A stretch of DNA of 64,000 nucleotides from Candidatus Streptomyces philanthi (GCA_018114805.1 CP073042.1:3906001-3970000); one strand, 5' to 3'; shown: positions 53,169-63,867, counted from the first letter of the stretch. Numbers and translations are program-made. The notes: generated by a model from the sequence alone, not told the origin.

Positions 53169-54094
53169 TCAGGTCGGCCCGTCGCCGGCCGCCGCGTCGG
53201 AGGCCGCCTCGTGCAGCGCCGACGCGGCCCGCGCTGTTCCCGCGCCGGGTCGGTCGGCGCGCTGTTTTCCGCCATCACCCGCGGCAGCGCCCGCGCGAGC
53301 GCGTCGAAGGCGCCGGTCAGGGCCGCCAGCGCGGCGTCGATCCGCCAGGCGGCCCGGTCGCGCGGGCCCACCGCGTTGGAGACGGTACGGATCTCCAGCA
53401 CCGGCACCCCGTACGCGGTGGCCGCCTCCGCCACGCCGAAGCCCTCCATCGCCTCGGCCACGGCTCCCGGGTGGTGGGCCATCAGCTCGGCGGCGCGCTC
53501 GGCGCTGCCGGTGACCGTCGACACGGTGAGCACGGTCCCGCGCACGCCTCCGGTGGCCTCGGCCACCGCCCGCACCAGGTGCGCGGGCGGCAGGTGCCGG
53601 ATGGTGCCGAAGCCGAGGTCGGTGACGGCGGCGAAGCCGTCGGGCGTCTCTGCCCCCAGGTCGGCGGCGACGATTGCGTCGGCCACCACCACGGCCGCGA
53701 GCGCCAGCCCGGCCGGACCGGACGACGCCCGGCCCGCGCCAGCCGTTCCCGTACCGGTGGGCGGTACGGCCGGGGCCACGCCGAACCCGCCGCCGATGCC
53801 GGCGGAGACGACCAGGTCGTACGGGAGGCCGCCGGCCGTCGCGGTGGCCAGGGCGCTGCCGGTGGCGGCGGCCGACGCGGCCGGTCCGACGCCGGCCGCC
53901 AGCACGTCGGCGTCCAGCGCGTCCAGGGTCAGGGCGTCGCTGGCCCCGGTGACCGGCAGCGCTAGCCTGTGCCGCGTGTACCCGGGGGCGCCGGGCAGCG
54001 CGCGCTCCACACCCTCGAAGGCGCCGGCATCCCGGATGCCCCGCACCACCGCGTCGCGTTCGGCTGGGACCGCGGTAACGATCAGCGCGCGCAT
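53169..54094 (-). CDS. mqnB: futalosine hydrolase, frame disrupted near C terminus
   Basis: MqnB removes hypoxanthine from futalosine. The protein starts MRALIVTAVPAERDAVVRGI and shows the nucleoside-phosphorylase-like fold with DLVVSAGIGGGFG, DLGAETPDGFAAV, TVSTVTGSAERAAEL, AVAEAMEGFGVAEAA (MEG substrate motif) and RTVSNAVGPRDR. After RVMAENSAPT the frame runs on without a stop into mqnD. Shifting one base near 53245 gives GTARAASALHEAASDAAAGD and a stop at 53169. Separate genes with a frameshift are favoured over a true MqnB-MqnD fusion because mqnD has its own ribosome site. Confidence 0.9.
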
Positions 54095-54215
54095 GGACTC
54101 ACGCCCCTTGGTCGTGCACCGCGCTCCGCGCCCCCGCGCGGCGGCCGCGGCGCGGCCCGCCGGCGAGCTGGGCCGGCACTCGGTGCAGTGCGGTGTGTGT
54201 GACTGAGCTGGTGCA

Positions 54216-54250
54216 GGTGGATCGGGCGGTACGGGTGGATCGGGCGGTAC
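54216..54250. repeat. 18-bp-period tandem repeat upstream of mqnB
   Basis: There are two copies of GGTGGATCGGGCGGTAC in tandem in the 265-base gap between mqnB and the lipoprotein gene. No gene is seen in the gap. Confidence 0.7.
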
Positions 54251-54359
54251 GGAGTGGGGCGCCCGGGGCGGTGGGCGTCGCGGGGACGTCACCGGCCCGG
54301 GCGGGCGGGGCGACCGGGCCCGCGGGGCGGGTGGCGCCCGGCGGGACCGCCTGGTCCGC

Positions 54360-54887
54360 CTAGTCCTCGCGCTCCAGGTTGAAGTGCCACATGGCCTTCG
54401 GGCCGTTGTTGCCCTTCAGCTCCACGATGGCGATGGTGACCCTGTCGCGCATGCCCATCGTCTGACCCGTCTGCGGGTCCTCCTGCTCGAAGAGGGTGTC
54501 GCCGTCGAAGCTGCGGTAGTTGTCCTTGCTCGGTTCCTTCATGAGCGGGTTGTTCGAAACAATCACCCAGCCGGACTCACCGATCTCCGGGTCCACGCCG
54601 ATGCGCACCTTCTCGCCGGGCGCGACCTTGATCGTCTTGCCGCCCTTCTTGGAGAGGCAGTCCTTGGTCTTCTTCTCGTTCAGTACCTTGCCGTCGCCGT
54701 AGCAGCCGTCGGTGGCCTCCGAGTTCACCGAGCTGGTGCCGACGGTCACGGTCGCGAGGGGGGTCGGCTTGTCACAGGCGGCCAGGGTGATCAGCCCGAT
54801 GGACACGGCACCAACGGCGGCGGCGACGCGGCGGCCCTTGCGCCAGGACGACATCGAAGTGCGGCTCCGCCGCGTGGCAGTGGTCAT
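54360..54887 (-). CDS. DUF2771-like lipoprotein
   Basis: The 175-residue protein starts MTTATRRSRTSMSSWRKGRR, then a signal segment VAAAVGAVSIGLITLAACD with a lipobox before Cys. The mature part (PTPLATVTVGTSSVNSEATD, KTIKVAPGEKVRIGVDPEIG) fits the DUF2771 family seen near the menaquinone genes in Streptomyces. It is probably anchored outside the membrane; the function is unknown. Confidence 0.8.
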   Translation of the reverse strand: MTTATRRSRTSMSSWRKGRRVAAAVGAVSIGLITLAACDKPTPLATVTVGTSSVNSEATDGCYGDGKVLNEKKTKDCLSKKGGKTIKVAPGEKVRIGVDPEIGESGWVIVSNNPLMKEPSKDNYRSFDGDTLFEQEDPQTGQTMGMRDRVTIAIVELKGNNGPKAMWHFNLERED

Positions 54888-54913
54888 GCTGGCAGGCTAT
54901 CGGGCCGCGCGGA

Positions 54914-56704
54914 TCAAGCCACGCGCGGGTGCGGCGTGCCGCGCCTGGCCGAAGCGAGCAGCCCACGCACGGTGCCGAGCCAGCCGAGCGCGAGGAAGCA
55001 GACGGCCGTCGACATGCCGAGGACGCCGTTGAGCGGCAGCGCGATGCCGATCGCGCCGCCGACCACCCAGGACATCTGGAGCGCGGTCTCGGAGCGGGCG
55101 AACGCGGAGGTACGGACGTTCTCCGGCACGTCGCGCTGGATCAGGGCGTCCAGCGACAGCTTGCCTAGCGCCTGCGAGAGGCCCGCGACGGCGGCCAGCG
55201 CTGCGACGGCCACCTGGCTGTAGAGGACGGCCGCGGTGACGGCCGTGGCCAGCGAGGTGGTCAGCACGGCCACGATGATCAGCTCCGGGCCACGGGCGCG
55301 CAGCCCGGCCCCGATCGCGGTGCCGAGCGCGTTGCCCGCGCCCGCCGAGACGGCCACGATGCCCAGCGACAGTTCGGGGCTGAGCCCGCTCAGCGGGTGC
55401 TCGCGCAGCATGAAGGCGAGGAAGAGGGTCAGGAAGCCGGAGAGCGTGCGCATGGTGGCGTTGGCCGGCCACGCGTGCAGCACGGACGAGCCCACGTTGC
55501 GCAGCCACGGCCGCTTGACCGGCTCCTCGTCCCAGTCCGGGTACGCCGCGTCGCCGGCGTACGGCACGACCTCGTGCGCCCCGGCCGTCTCGTGCGCCCC
55601 GATCTCCCGTGCCTTGGCGGTCACCTGTGCCCTGGCCGGCACCTGTGCCGCGTCCTCCAGGGCGTCGGCCTCCGGCACCTCGGCCTCCCGGGCGTCCGCT
55701 TCCCGGGCGTCGGCCTCCCGGGTGTCGGGCGGGCCCTGCTCGGCGGTCGCGCCGCCGTCGACGGTGGCCGTGCTCGTGCCCGTCGCGCTCGTGCTCGCGG
55801 CGGTCGCGGCTGCCGGCCCGGCGACGGCCCCGGTCTGGGGGGCACCCGCGCCCGCCGCCTCGGCGGTGGCCGCGTCGGCGCGGACGGTCGCGTCGGTGTC
55901 GGGACCGGTGGCGGCGGCGGGCCGCGGGGCGCGGGCTGGGCCGTGGTCGTGGGAGCGCAGGTGCGGGGGGTGCGCGATGACGTGGGCCCGCGCCTCGCCC
56001 TTGGCCGAGTCCACCTTGTGCGGCAGCGTGAAGCACAGGATCGTGCCCATCGTGAAGACCGCGCACGCCCCGTAGAGCGGCCACGCCGGCCCGATCTGGT
56101 GCAGCCCCGCGCCGATGGGCGCCGCGAGACCGGTGGCGAGCAGCCCGCCGAGCGTCACCCGCGAGTTCGCCTTGACCAGCGAGAAGCGTGGCGGCAGCAG
56201 TCGGGGCACGACCGCCGAGCGCACCACGCCGTACGCCTTGGAGGCCACAAGGACGCCCAGCGCCGCCGGGTACAGCTCAAGCCCCCCGCCGCTGACCGCG
56301 TCGGCCATCGTCAGCGCGAGCAGCGCCCGGGTCAGCATCGCGCTGGCCATCGCCGCGCGCCGGCCGTGCGGGACGCGGTCGAGCAGCGGGCCGATCACGG
56401 GGGCGAGGAGCGCGAACGGCGCCAGCGTGATGGCGAGGTAGAGGGCGACCCGGCCGCGCGCCTCGTCGGTCGGTACGGAGAAGAACACGGTCGAGGCGAG
56501 CGCGACGGTGATCATCATGTCGCCCGCGGAGTTCACCGCGTGCAGCTCGATCAGCTTCCCGAGGCCGGACTCGCCCGCGCCGTGCGCATGGGTCGCCCGC
56601 CGCACGCCGCGAGCCGTGCTCGCGAACGGTCGCCGTAGCGTCTGGCCGAACGAGCGCCGCGACCTCCCGATCGCGCCACCCGCGGCGAACCTCGTGCCTC
56701 TCAC
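54914..56704 (-). CDS. MFS transporter with large acidic/Ala-rich central loop
   Basis: The protein is about 596 residues, starting VRGTRFAAGGAIGRSRRSFG. The first six helices (IELHAVNSAGDMMITVALAS, ALYLAITLAPFALLAPVIGP, VTLGGLLATGLAAPIGAGLH) and the last six (LSLGIVAVSAGAGNALGTAI, MSWVVGGAIGIALPLNGVLG) are separated by a ~120-residue hydrophilic loop with repeats such as EADAREADAREAEVPEADAL, much longer than usual. The substrate is unknown. GTG 56704 or 56707 are both possible starts. Divergent from DUF3027. Confidence 0.85.
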   Translation of the reverse strand: MRGTRFAAGGAIGRSRRSFGQTLRRPFASTARGVRRATHAHGAGESGLGKLIELHAVNSAGDMMITVALASTVFFSVPTDEARGRVALYLAITLAPFALLAPVIGPLLDRVPHGRRAAMASAMLTRALLALTMADAVSGGGLELYPAALGVLVASKAYGVVRSAVVPRLLPPRFSLVKANSRVTLGGLLATGLAAPIGAGLHQIGPAWPLYGACAVFTMGTILCFTLPHKVDSAKGEARAHVIAHPPHLRSHDHGPARAPRPAAATGPDTDATVRADAATAEAAGAGAPQTGAVAGPAAATAASTSATGTSTATVDGGATAEQGPPDTREADAREADAREAEVPEADALEDAAQVPARAQVTAKAREIGAHETAGAHEVVPYAGDAAYPDWDEEPVKRPWLRNVGSSVLHAWPANATMRTLSGFLTLFLAFMLREHPLSGLSPELSLGIVAVSAGAGNALGTAIGAGLRARGPELIIVAVLTTSLATAVTAAVLYSQVAVAALAAVAGLSQALGKLSLDALIQRDVPENVRTSAFARSETALQMSWVVGGAIGIALPLNGVLGMSTAVCFLALGWLGTVRGLLASARRGTPHPRVA

Positions 56705-57182
56705 CACGACATCGTCTACCTCATCAGGGCGCCGTACGCGACTTTCCGTCGCTTCTCCGCCGTGTTTCCCCCACATCCGCGTCGCCGCGCCCCCACCTCC
56801 CGGGCGCGGGGGCGCCCCGCGATCTCGGTCGGCGGTCGGATGGCGGCCGGGAGAGGGGGTACGCGGTACCGGTTGGGCCACCTCGCGCCGGGTGTCGGGG
56901 CGGCGCGCGGGGGCGGCCGGCGGGGCCCGGCGCGGGGCGCGCACCCCGTGGGGACGAGGCGGGGTGGGGGTGGCGCGGTCCGACAAGGTAGCGTGCCTTA
57001 CGCGCCACTGGCGGTCGTTCTTGGCCACGCACCGGGTCAGCATCCCGCAGAATGGGACGTAACCGGTGCGTCCGAGGCCGTTCGGGCGCGGACGTCGACG
57101 CGGTCCACAGGTCCGCTCCGTCCGCTGTCCCGGCTGCTAGGCCGGCGCGCTCGTGAGACGGCGTAGGAGAGAATCGATTCTT
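56705..57182. other. divergent intergenic region between MFS and DUF3027 genes
   Basis: The 478 bases hold GC-rich sequence without a supported gene. Promoters for both flanking genes are expected here; the AT-richer patch at about 57030-57065 (CAGAATGGGACGTAACC) is the best candidate. The DUF3027 ribosome site (TAGGAGAG) is at its right end. Confidence 0.4.
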
Positions 57183-58208
57183 GTGAGTACTGCGATGCGA
57201 AGCCGTACCCCGGACCGCTTGTGCGCCGAGGCGGTCGATCTTGCCCGTGCGGCGGCCGAAGAGGCGGCGTTCCCGGGCCCCGTCGGCGAACACGTCGCCC
57301 TTGCGGCCGACGGGGACCGCGTGGTCACCCACTTCTTCGAGTGCGCGGAACCCGGCTACCGGGGCTGGCGCTGGGCGGTGACCGTCGCCCGCGCCTCCCG
57401 CGCCAAGGTCGTCACGCTCGACGAGACGGTGCTGTTGCCCGGGCCCGAGGCGCTGCTGGCGCCGGAGTGGGTGCCCTGGAGCGAGCGGCTGTGCCCGGGC
57501 GACATGGGCCCCGGCGACCTGCTCCCGACCGAGGCGGACGACCTGCGCCTGGAGCCGGGCTTCACCGGCGAGGACGCCCCGCCGCCCAACTCCGTCCTGG
57601 CGGACGAGGGCTCACCCGTGCGCGCGGTCGCCGAGGGCGCCGCCGGCGCGGGGCGCGCTCCGCTCTCCGGCGAGCTGGCCCAGCTCGCGGACACCGAGGA
57701 CGCCGACGTCACGCCCGGCTCCCCGGCCACCCAGCCGGCGCCCGCGGCCGGCGACCCGGGCACCGCGGCCGACGGTTCCGAGCTGCCCGTGATCGGCACG
57801 ATCGCGGGCGTGGCCCAGGAGCTGGGCCTCGGGCGCGCCCGGGTGCTCTCGCGGTACGGGCTGCACGTGGCGGCCGACCGCTGGGACGAGGCGTACGGGG
57901 CGAAGACCCCGATGGCGCAGGCGGCCCCGGCCTCCTGTATGACCTGCGGGTTCCTGGTGCCGCTGACGGGATCGCTGCGGCAGGTGTTCGGGGTGTGCGC
58001 CAACGAGTTCAGCCCCGCCGACGGCCGCGTAGTCTCCCTCAGCTACGGCTGCGGTGGCCACTCCGAGGCCGCCGTCATGCCCAAGCCGCCGCGCCCGGCC
58101 CCGCCCGTCATCGACGAGACGGTGGTTGACCCGCTGACCTTGCGTCCCGACCGTACGGGCGGCTCCGTGGAGCCCGACGGCCCGGCCGAGGAACTCGGCC
58201 ACTCCTGA
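57183..58208 (+). CDS. DUF3027 family protein
   Basis: The protein is about 341 residues, starting VSTAMRSRTPDRLCAEAVDL. The conserved N-terminal domain reads AAFPGPVGEHVALAADGDRV, RGWRWAVTVARASRAK, APEWVPWSERLCPGDMGPGD. After a variable linker come VARARVLSRYG-like RARVLSRYGLHVAADRWDEA and a Cys-rich C terminus (ASCMTCGFLVPLTGSLRQVF, GVCANEFSPADGRVV, YGCGGHSE) that probably binds zinc. It is a widely conserved actinobacterial family of unknown function. A GTG at 57183 or ATG at 57195 may start it. Confidence 0.92.
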   Translation: MSTAMRSRTPDRLCAEAVDLARAAAEEAAFPGPVGEHVALAADGDRVVTHFFECAEPGYRGWRWAVTVARASRAKVVTLDETVLLPGPEALLAPEWVPWSERLCPGDMGPGDLLPTEADDLRLEPGFTGEDAPPPNSVLADEGSPVRAVAEGAAGAGRAPLSGELAQLADTEDADVTPGSPATQPAPAAGDPGTAADGSELPVIGTIAGVAQELGLGRARVLSRYGLHVAADRWDEAYGAKTPMAQAAPASCMTCGFLVPLTGSLRQVFGVCANEFSPADGRVVSLSYGCGGHSEAAVMPKPPRPAPPVIDETVVDPLTLRPDRTGGSVEPDGPAEELGHS

Positions 58209-58544
58209 CGGGCCACTCCTGACAGGTCAGTCCTGACCCCTGTGTCCCACCACGCCACCCCGCCCGCGCACGCCTGAGCCGCCCCGCCCCGGGGCCGCGA
58301 CCCCGGGCGCGCGCCGGGCCCGGCCCCGGCGTCGGGCCACGCCCACCCCCGCGCGGCCGGTCTCCCCGGCGGGGCCGCCCCTCCCCTCCCCGGCCGGGCC
58401 GCCGCTGCCCGCCACCACCTGGGGCGTCCGCCCGGCGGACGGGGGAGTCGGGGAGCGCGGCGGGATGGCGGTACGTTCACCGCCGGCATGCCGTACGCAC
58501 CGCGCGTGCGGAGGGCCGACGGACCGGCACAGGGGAGACGACAG
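58209..58544. other. intergenic region before the sacsin-like gene
   Basis: The region is 336 very GC-rich bases without a gene. It ends in the AGGGGAGACG ribosome site of the next gene. Confidence 0.4.
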
Positions 58545-61500
58545 GTGAGCAGCAGCACGGCGATGGTGCGCGGCGCGACGGGGGCCGCGGACCCGTTCGG
58601 TACCGGGCGGCTGCGGCGCGGCGTCCTGGACGCGTGGGCCGCCTCGCCCGCCCGCTTCCGCGAGGATGCCAACGCCGAGGAGGACCTCGCACTCGGCGGC
58701 TACCGCGACCGCCTCATCATCGAACTCGCCCAGAACGCCGCCGACGCCGCGGCCCGCGCCCAGGTGCCGGGCCGGCTCCGGCTGACCCTGCACGAGAGCG
58801 ATCAGCCCGACCGGACAGCCGGGGTGCGCGCGGGCGACGGCGGCACGGGCCCGGCGGTGCTGGCCGCCGCCAACAACGGCGTCCCGCTCGACGCCGCCGG
58901 CGCCGAGTCGCTGTCCACGCTCCGCGCCTCCGCCAAGCGCGACGAAGCCCCTGCCGGTGCCGGTGGCGCCGGCGACCCGGAGGCCGGGCTGGCCGTGGGC
59001 CGGTTCGGCGTCGGCTTCGCCGCTGTCCTCGCGGTCAGCGACGAGCCCGCCATCGTGAGCCGTTCGGGCGGCGTCCGCTGGTCGTTGGCCGAGGCACGCG
59101 AGCTGGCCCAGCGGGCGGCCGAGGAGAGCCCGGGCCTGGCGGACGAGCTGCGCCGGCGCGAGGGCCACGTGCTGCTGCTGCAGCTGCCGCTGCCCGCCGA
59201 GGGCAGCGCGCCCGACGGCTACGACACGGTCGTGGTGCTGCCGCTGCGCGACGGCGCCGCCGAGGACCTGGCCCGCCGCCTGCTCGACGCCTCGCTGCTG
59301 CTCACCCTCCCCGGCCTCACCGAGGTCGTCGTGGAGACCCCGGAGGGCGTGCGGACGCTGCGCCGCCGCCAGGACGGCCCGTACGTGTCATCGAGGACAG
59401 CGCGCACGAGAGCGGCGCCACCCGCTGGCGCGTCGCCCGCGACGGCGGCCCGCTGACCCCGGACCTGCTCGCCGACCGCCCGGTCGAGGAGCGGCTGCGC
59501 CCCGTGTGGTCGGTGACCTGGGCGGTGCCGGTGGACGCCGAGGGCGCGCCGGTGCGCGTCGGCGGCGGACCCGCCCTGCCCGACCTCGGCCTGGACTCCG
59601 GGGACGGCGGCGCCCAGGGCGCCGGGCGGGCCGCGCGCGGCGGCGCCGCGCCGGTCGTGCACGCGCCGACCCCCACCGACGAACCGCTCGGGCTGCCCGC
59701 GCTGCTCATCGCCTCCTTCCCGCTGGAGCCCACCCGCCGCCGGGTCGCGCCCGGGCCGCTCACCGACTTCCTGCTGGCCCGCGCCGCCGACGCGTACGCC
59801 ACGCTGCTCGGCGACTGGCATCCCGTGACGGTCGGCACGCTCGACCTGGTGCCCGAGCCGCTCGGCAAGGGCGAGTTGGACGGGACGCTGCGCCGCCTGG
59901 TCCTCGACCGGCTGCCACGGGTCGCGTTCCTGCCGAGCGCGGCCACCGCGTACGGGCCGGCCGAGGGCGCCGGGACGGACGCCGAGGCTGTGTCCGCGCC
60001 TGACCCCGCCGACCCGTACGCCGAACCAGCCGTCGCCGACGCGCCGGGCGTGCTGCGCCCGCTGGAGGCGGAGGTGTTGGAGGGGGCTGGCGCAGAGACC
60101 GTGCGGGTGCTCGCCGAACTCTTCCTGCACCTGCTGCCGGCCGGCCTTGAGCGGCGGGCCGAGCTGCGCGCGCTCGACGTGGGCCGGGTGCGGCTCGGCG
60201 AGATGGTCGAGCGCCTCGCGGGCGCCGAGCGCCGCCCCGCCTGGTGACGGCGGCTCTACGACGCGCTGGCCGGCACCGACCCGGAGCTGCTCAGCGGCCT
60301 GCCGGTGCCGCTGGCCGGCGCTCCGCTGGGCGGTGGGACCGGTTAGCGGGGCGAGGAGAGCGGCGCGGTCCGTACGACGATCGGCCCCGCCAGGTCCTGC
60401 TGCCACTGCCCGACGGCGCCGGCCAAGGGCCGGCGCCGGATGCCGAGGCCGGTGCCGGGCCCGGTACCGATGCCGAGAGTGCCGCCGCGCGGCAGCACCG
60501 CACGCTGGCCAGGCTCGGCCTCAAGGTCGCCCACCCCGACGCCGTCCACCCGCTCCTGGAGAAGCTGGGCAGCCACCCCGGCCACGCCGCGCGCCGTGCT
60601 GACCACGCCGCAGGTGCGGGCCGCGGTCGCCGGTTCGCTGGACGCGGCCGACGACGACTTCGACCCGTTCCTGGACGAGGACGCGCCGGGCGGCCCGCTG
60701 GACGGCGAGGCGCTGGCCGACACGGTGCTCGCGCTGGTGCGCGACGCCCGGCTGGCCCCCGGCGACGAGCCGTGGCTGGCCGCCCTCGCGCTGCCCGACG
60801 AGGACGGCGAGCCGGCGCTCGCCGGCGACCTGGTGGTGCCCGGCAGCGACTTCGAGCGCGTCATCCGACCGGGTGAACTGGCCACCTGCGAAAACGAGTT
60901 GGTCGAGCGGTGGGGCGAGGAGACGCTCGCGGCCGTGGGCGTGCTCGCCGGCTTCACGCTGGTGCGGGCCACCGACGTGGTGCTCGACCCGGATGAGCTG
61001 GAACCACGGGACAGCGACTACTCCGAGCCCGACGACGTGGGCGTGCTCGACGCCGTGGACGTGTGGTGCGAGGACCTGCTCGACGGCCTGGAGCCGACGC
61101 CGGTGCCCCCGGTGGCCACCGAGATCGTGGCCGTGCGCGACCTGGACCTGGTGGACGACGACGCCTGGCCGCTCGCGCTGGCTATGCTGTCCCGGCCGCC
61201 GCTGCGCGACGCGCTCACCACCCCGGTGCGGGTGCTGCTGCCCGGCGGCACGACCGAGACGGTGCGCCCGTACACGGCGTGGTGGCTGCGCAGCCACCCG
61301 GTGCTCGACGGCCGGCGCCCGGCCGGGCTGCGGGCCGCCGGCGGCGATTCGCTGCTCGCGGGCCTGTACGAGGCGGCCGACACCGCCGACGTCGACACCC
61401 AGGTGCTGCGCGCGCTCGGGGTGCGCACCACGGTGCGGGCCCTGCTCGACGAGCCGGGCGGAGCCGTCGAACTGCTGGCCCGGCTCGTCGACGAGGACAG

Positions 61501-62105
61501 CGAGGTCGGCCCGGCCCAACTCCGTGGCCTGTACGGGGCGCTGGCCCGCCTTACCCCGGAGGAGGTCACCCTCCCGGATGAACTGCGCGCGGTGACGTAC
61601 GGGCACGGCGAGGACGGGGACGAGGAGGCGGACGCGTACGCCGTCGAGTACGCCGTGGAGGTGGTGGACGCGGCGGACGCGCTGGTCGCCGACGCGCCGG
61701 ACCTGATGCCGCTCGCCATGGCCGAGGCGCGGCCCCTGCTGTCGGTCCCGCCGGCTGAGCGAGGCGTAACCGGCCCCGGTGCTCTCGCACGGCGAGCCGC
61801 ACGAGGTCGCCGACGCGGTCCGCGAACTGCTGCCGGGCGCCACCCTGTCGTATGTGGAACACGAGGAGTTGCTGGTCGAGCTGCGGTCCGTGGACGGCTC
61901 GGGCGCGCGCCAGGTGGAGCTGGACTGGCGGTACGTGGACGGCACCCTGCATGCGGCCACGGTCGAGGGCGTGGCGGCGGGCCTGTGCTGGGCCGCCAGC
62001 CAGTGGGAGCGCCGCTTCGAGGTCGCCGCCCTCATCGAAGACCTGACCCGCACCGAGGAGTTGGCCCGCTCCCGCTGGTTCGACGGCGCGCCGGGCACCG
62101 CCTGA
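58545..62105 (+). pseudogene. sacsin/Hsp90-like ATPase-domain protein, broken by several indels and two in-frame stops
   Basis: The joined product is ~1,180 residues. The N-terminal GHKL ATPase domain has ELAQNAADAA (N-box), AANNGVPLDAAG, and GRFGVGFAAVLAVSD (glycine loop), as in the sacsin N-terminal ATP-binding family; the later regions are alpha-rich and unassigned. Lesions: a missing base near 59388, TGA at 60245-60247 within RRPAW-RRLYDAL (TGG expected), TAG at 60344-60346, a slip near 60390, an extra base near 60580, and another near 61773. The C-terminal end (VLSHGEPHEVADAVRELL, WAASQWERRFEVAALIEDLT) is conserved. Six lesions in one gene point either to a pseudogene or to poor local base calling. 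Confidence 0.82.
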
Positions 62106-62140
62106 GGGGCGGGGGCAGCGGCGGGCGATCGGCTGGCTGC

Positions 62141-63119
62141 TCAGGGGGTGTCGGCGTAGCGGCCGGCGAGCGCGGCGGCGCGCTGGTGTAGCGAGGCGCG
62201 CAGCGACCGGGGGCCGACGGCCTCCGCGTCCGCGCCCAGCTCCCACAGCGCCCACTCGGCGTGCCGCGCGTCCTGGAAGGTGACCTCAAGGCGCGCCCAG
62301 CCGTCGGCGTCGGGCTCCAGGACGCGCACGCCCAGCGCGGTGTCCACCAACTCCTCCCGCCGCGCCGGGCGCACCCGTATCAGCGCGGTGACGTGGTGCT
62401 CGCCGTCGAAGCCGAACCGCGCGGAGCCCTCCTGCCAGATCCGGTCCAGGTCGACCGTCTCCGGCCGCTCCGCCGGTTCGGCGAGTTCCTCGGCCGCCGC
62501 GATCCGGGAGAGCCGGTACGTACGGTCGGCGCCGGCCCGGGTGGCCAGTAGGTAGCCCCGGTCGCGCACGGTGACCAGGCCGATCGGGTCCACCGTGCGC
62601 CACCGGGGCGGCTGGCCCGTGGCCGCGTAGTGGATGCGCAGCTTGCGCCCGGCCAGCACCGCGCGCCGGACCTCGGCCAGCGCGGCGGCGGGCACCTGGT
62701 CGGTGGCCGACCGCCGGGCGAGCAGGTCGGTCTCCGGGTCGACGAGCAGCCGCCGGGCGGCGTCGCTCGCGCCCGCCCGGTGGTCCTCCGGCAGCGCGTC
62801 GACCACCTTCCGCATGGCCGAGGCGAGTGCCGCGCCGAGGCCGAACGCCGGCTCCCCGCGGGCCGACCCGGCGGTCAGCAGGGCCAGCGCCTCGTCGTGG
62901 TTCAGCCCGGTCAGCTCGGTCCGGAAGCCGGCCAGCAGCGCGAACCCGCCGTGCCGGCCGCGCTCGGCGTAGACCGGCACGCCGGCGGCGGACAGCGCCT
63001 TCGATGTCGCGCAGCACGGTACGGGTGGAGACCTCAAGCTCGCGGGCGAGCGTGTCCGCGGCCAGCCGACCGCGCTGGCGCAGCAGGAGGACCAGGGAAA
63101 CTAGCCAGTCAGCACGCAT
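62141..63119 (-). CDS. YafY-type HTH/WYL transcriptional regulator, one frameshift near N terminus
   Basis: The N-terminal winged helix, MRADWLVSLVLLLRQRGRLA and LARELEVSTRTVLRDIE, is followed after an extra base near 63003 by ALSAAGVPVYAERGRHGGFA, then the WYL domain (AVLAGRKLRIHYAATGQPPR, TVDPIGLVTVRDRGYLLATR, TYRLSRIAAAEELAEPAERP). WYL proteins bind nucleotide or other ligands. It is divergent from RidA and probably controls it. Confidence 0.85.
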
Positions 63120-63254
63120 GCGCAGCACTGTAAGCCGATACGTGACAGAGGGTGTCGTGATATGCCGCGAGGCTCTTCCCACGACGCCACCCCGTCACAA
63201 CGGCGGCCGCCGGGCGACGGGCGTGCGGAGCCACCATCAACGAACGGAGCTGTC

Positions 63255-63656
63255 ATGGCAGTGGAGCGAACGGCGATCAACCCGGTGGCGTGGTCGACGG
63301 AGCTGGGGTTCAACCAGGGCGAGCTCGTCTCCGGGCACACCCGGACCCTGTACGTCTCGGGCCAGACCGCGATGGGCCGCGAGGGCAAGCCCCAGCACGA
63401 GGGGGACATGGCGCCGCAGTTGGCGCTGAGCCTCGACAACCTGGAGGCCGTGCTTGGCGAGGCGGAGATGACGCTCGCCCACCTCGTGCGGCTCAACGTC
63501 CACACGACCGACGTCGACCTGCTCTTCCAGCACTACGGCGTGCTGGCGGCGCGGCTGGCCGCCGCCGGGGTGGCGCCGACCACCACCATGCTCGGGGTGG
63601 TGCGGCTGGCCGTCCCCGGCCAGTTGGTCGAGCTTGAGGGAACTGCCGTCGCCTGA
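63255..63656 (+). CDS. RidA-family (YjgF/YER057c) enamine/imine deaminase-like protein
   Basis: The 133-residue protein starts MAVERTAINPVAWSTELGFN, with the family elements GHTRTLYVSGQTAM, MAPQLALSLDNLEAVLGEAE, VRLNVHTTDVDLLFQHYGVL and TTMLGVVRLAVPGQLVELEG. RidA proteins clear reactive enamines formed by PLP enzymes. The Arg that binds the substrate carboxylate in the archetype is not obvious in the usual place, so it may be a non-archetypal subfamily. ATG 63255 is chosen over an upstream in-frame ATG because the fold starts there. Confidence 0.88.
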   Translation: MAVERTAINPVAWSTELGFNQGELVSGHTRTLYVSGQTAMGREGKPQHEGDMAPQLALSLDNLEAVLGEAEMTLAHLVRLNVHTTDVDLLFQHYGVLAARLAAAGVAPTTTMLGVVRLAVPGQLVELEGTAVA

Positions 63657-63772
63657 CGCCGCCCGCCGGTGGGTGGCGCGCCGATCCGGGGCCGGCGCGG
63701 TTGATGGGGCTGGGCTGACGGGTCTGACGGGACGTATGTGACGAGGCCCAACTCGTGGGGCTCCGGAAACAG

Positions 63773-63801
63773 TTGTGAATGACGGGTGAAATACGTACAG
63801 T
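63773..63801 (+). promoter_or_regulatory. putative sigma-70-type promoter
   Basis: TTGTGA (63773-63778) and TACAGT (63796-63801) are spaced by 17 bases, a good match to the primary sigma factor consensus. It lies about 70 bases upstream of the secreted-protein start. Confidence 0.55.
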
Positions 63802-63867
63802 CGCTCCCGTCGGACTCCGTCATCTCATCAGAGAGGATGGAGCCCTTTTCATGGTATGGGGGGATTC

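Noticed and set aside
56724..57332. Minus-strand open frame upstream of the MFS gene
   Set aside because: Overlaps the DUF3027 start and has low-complexity composition; treated as intergenic.
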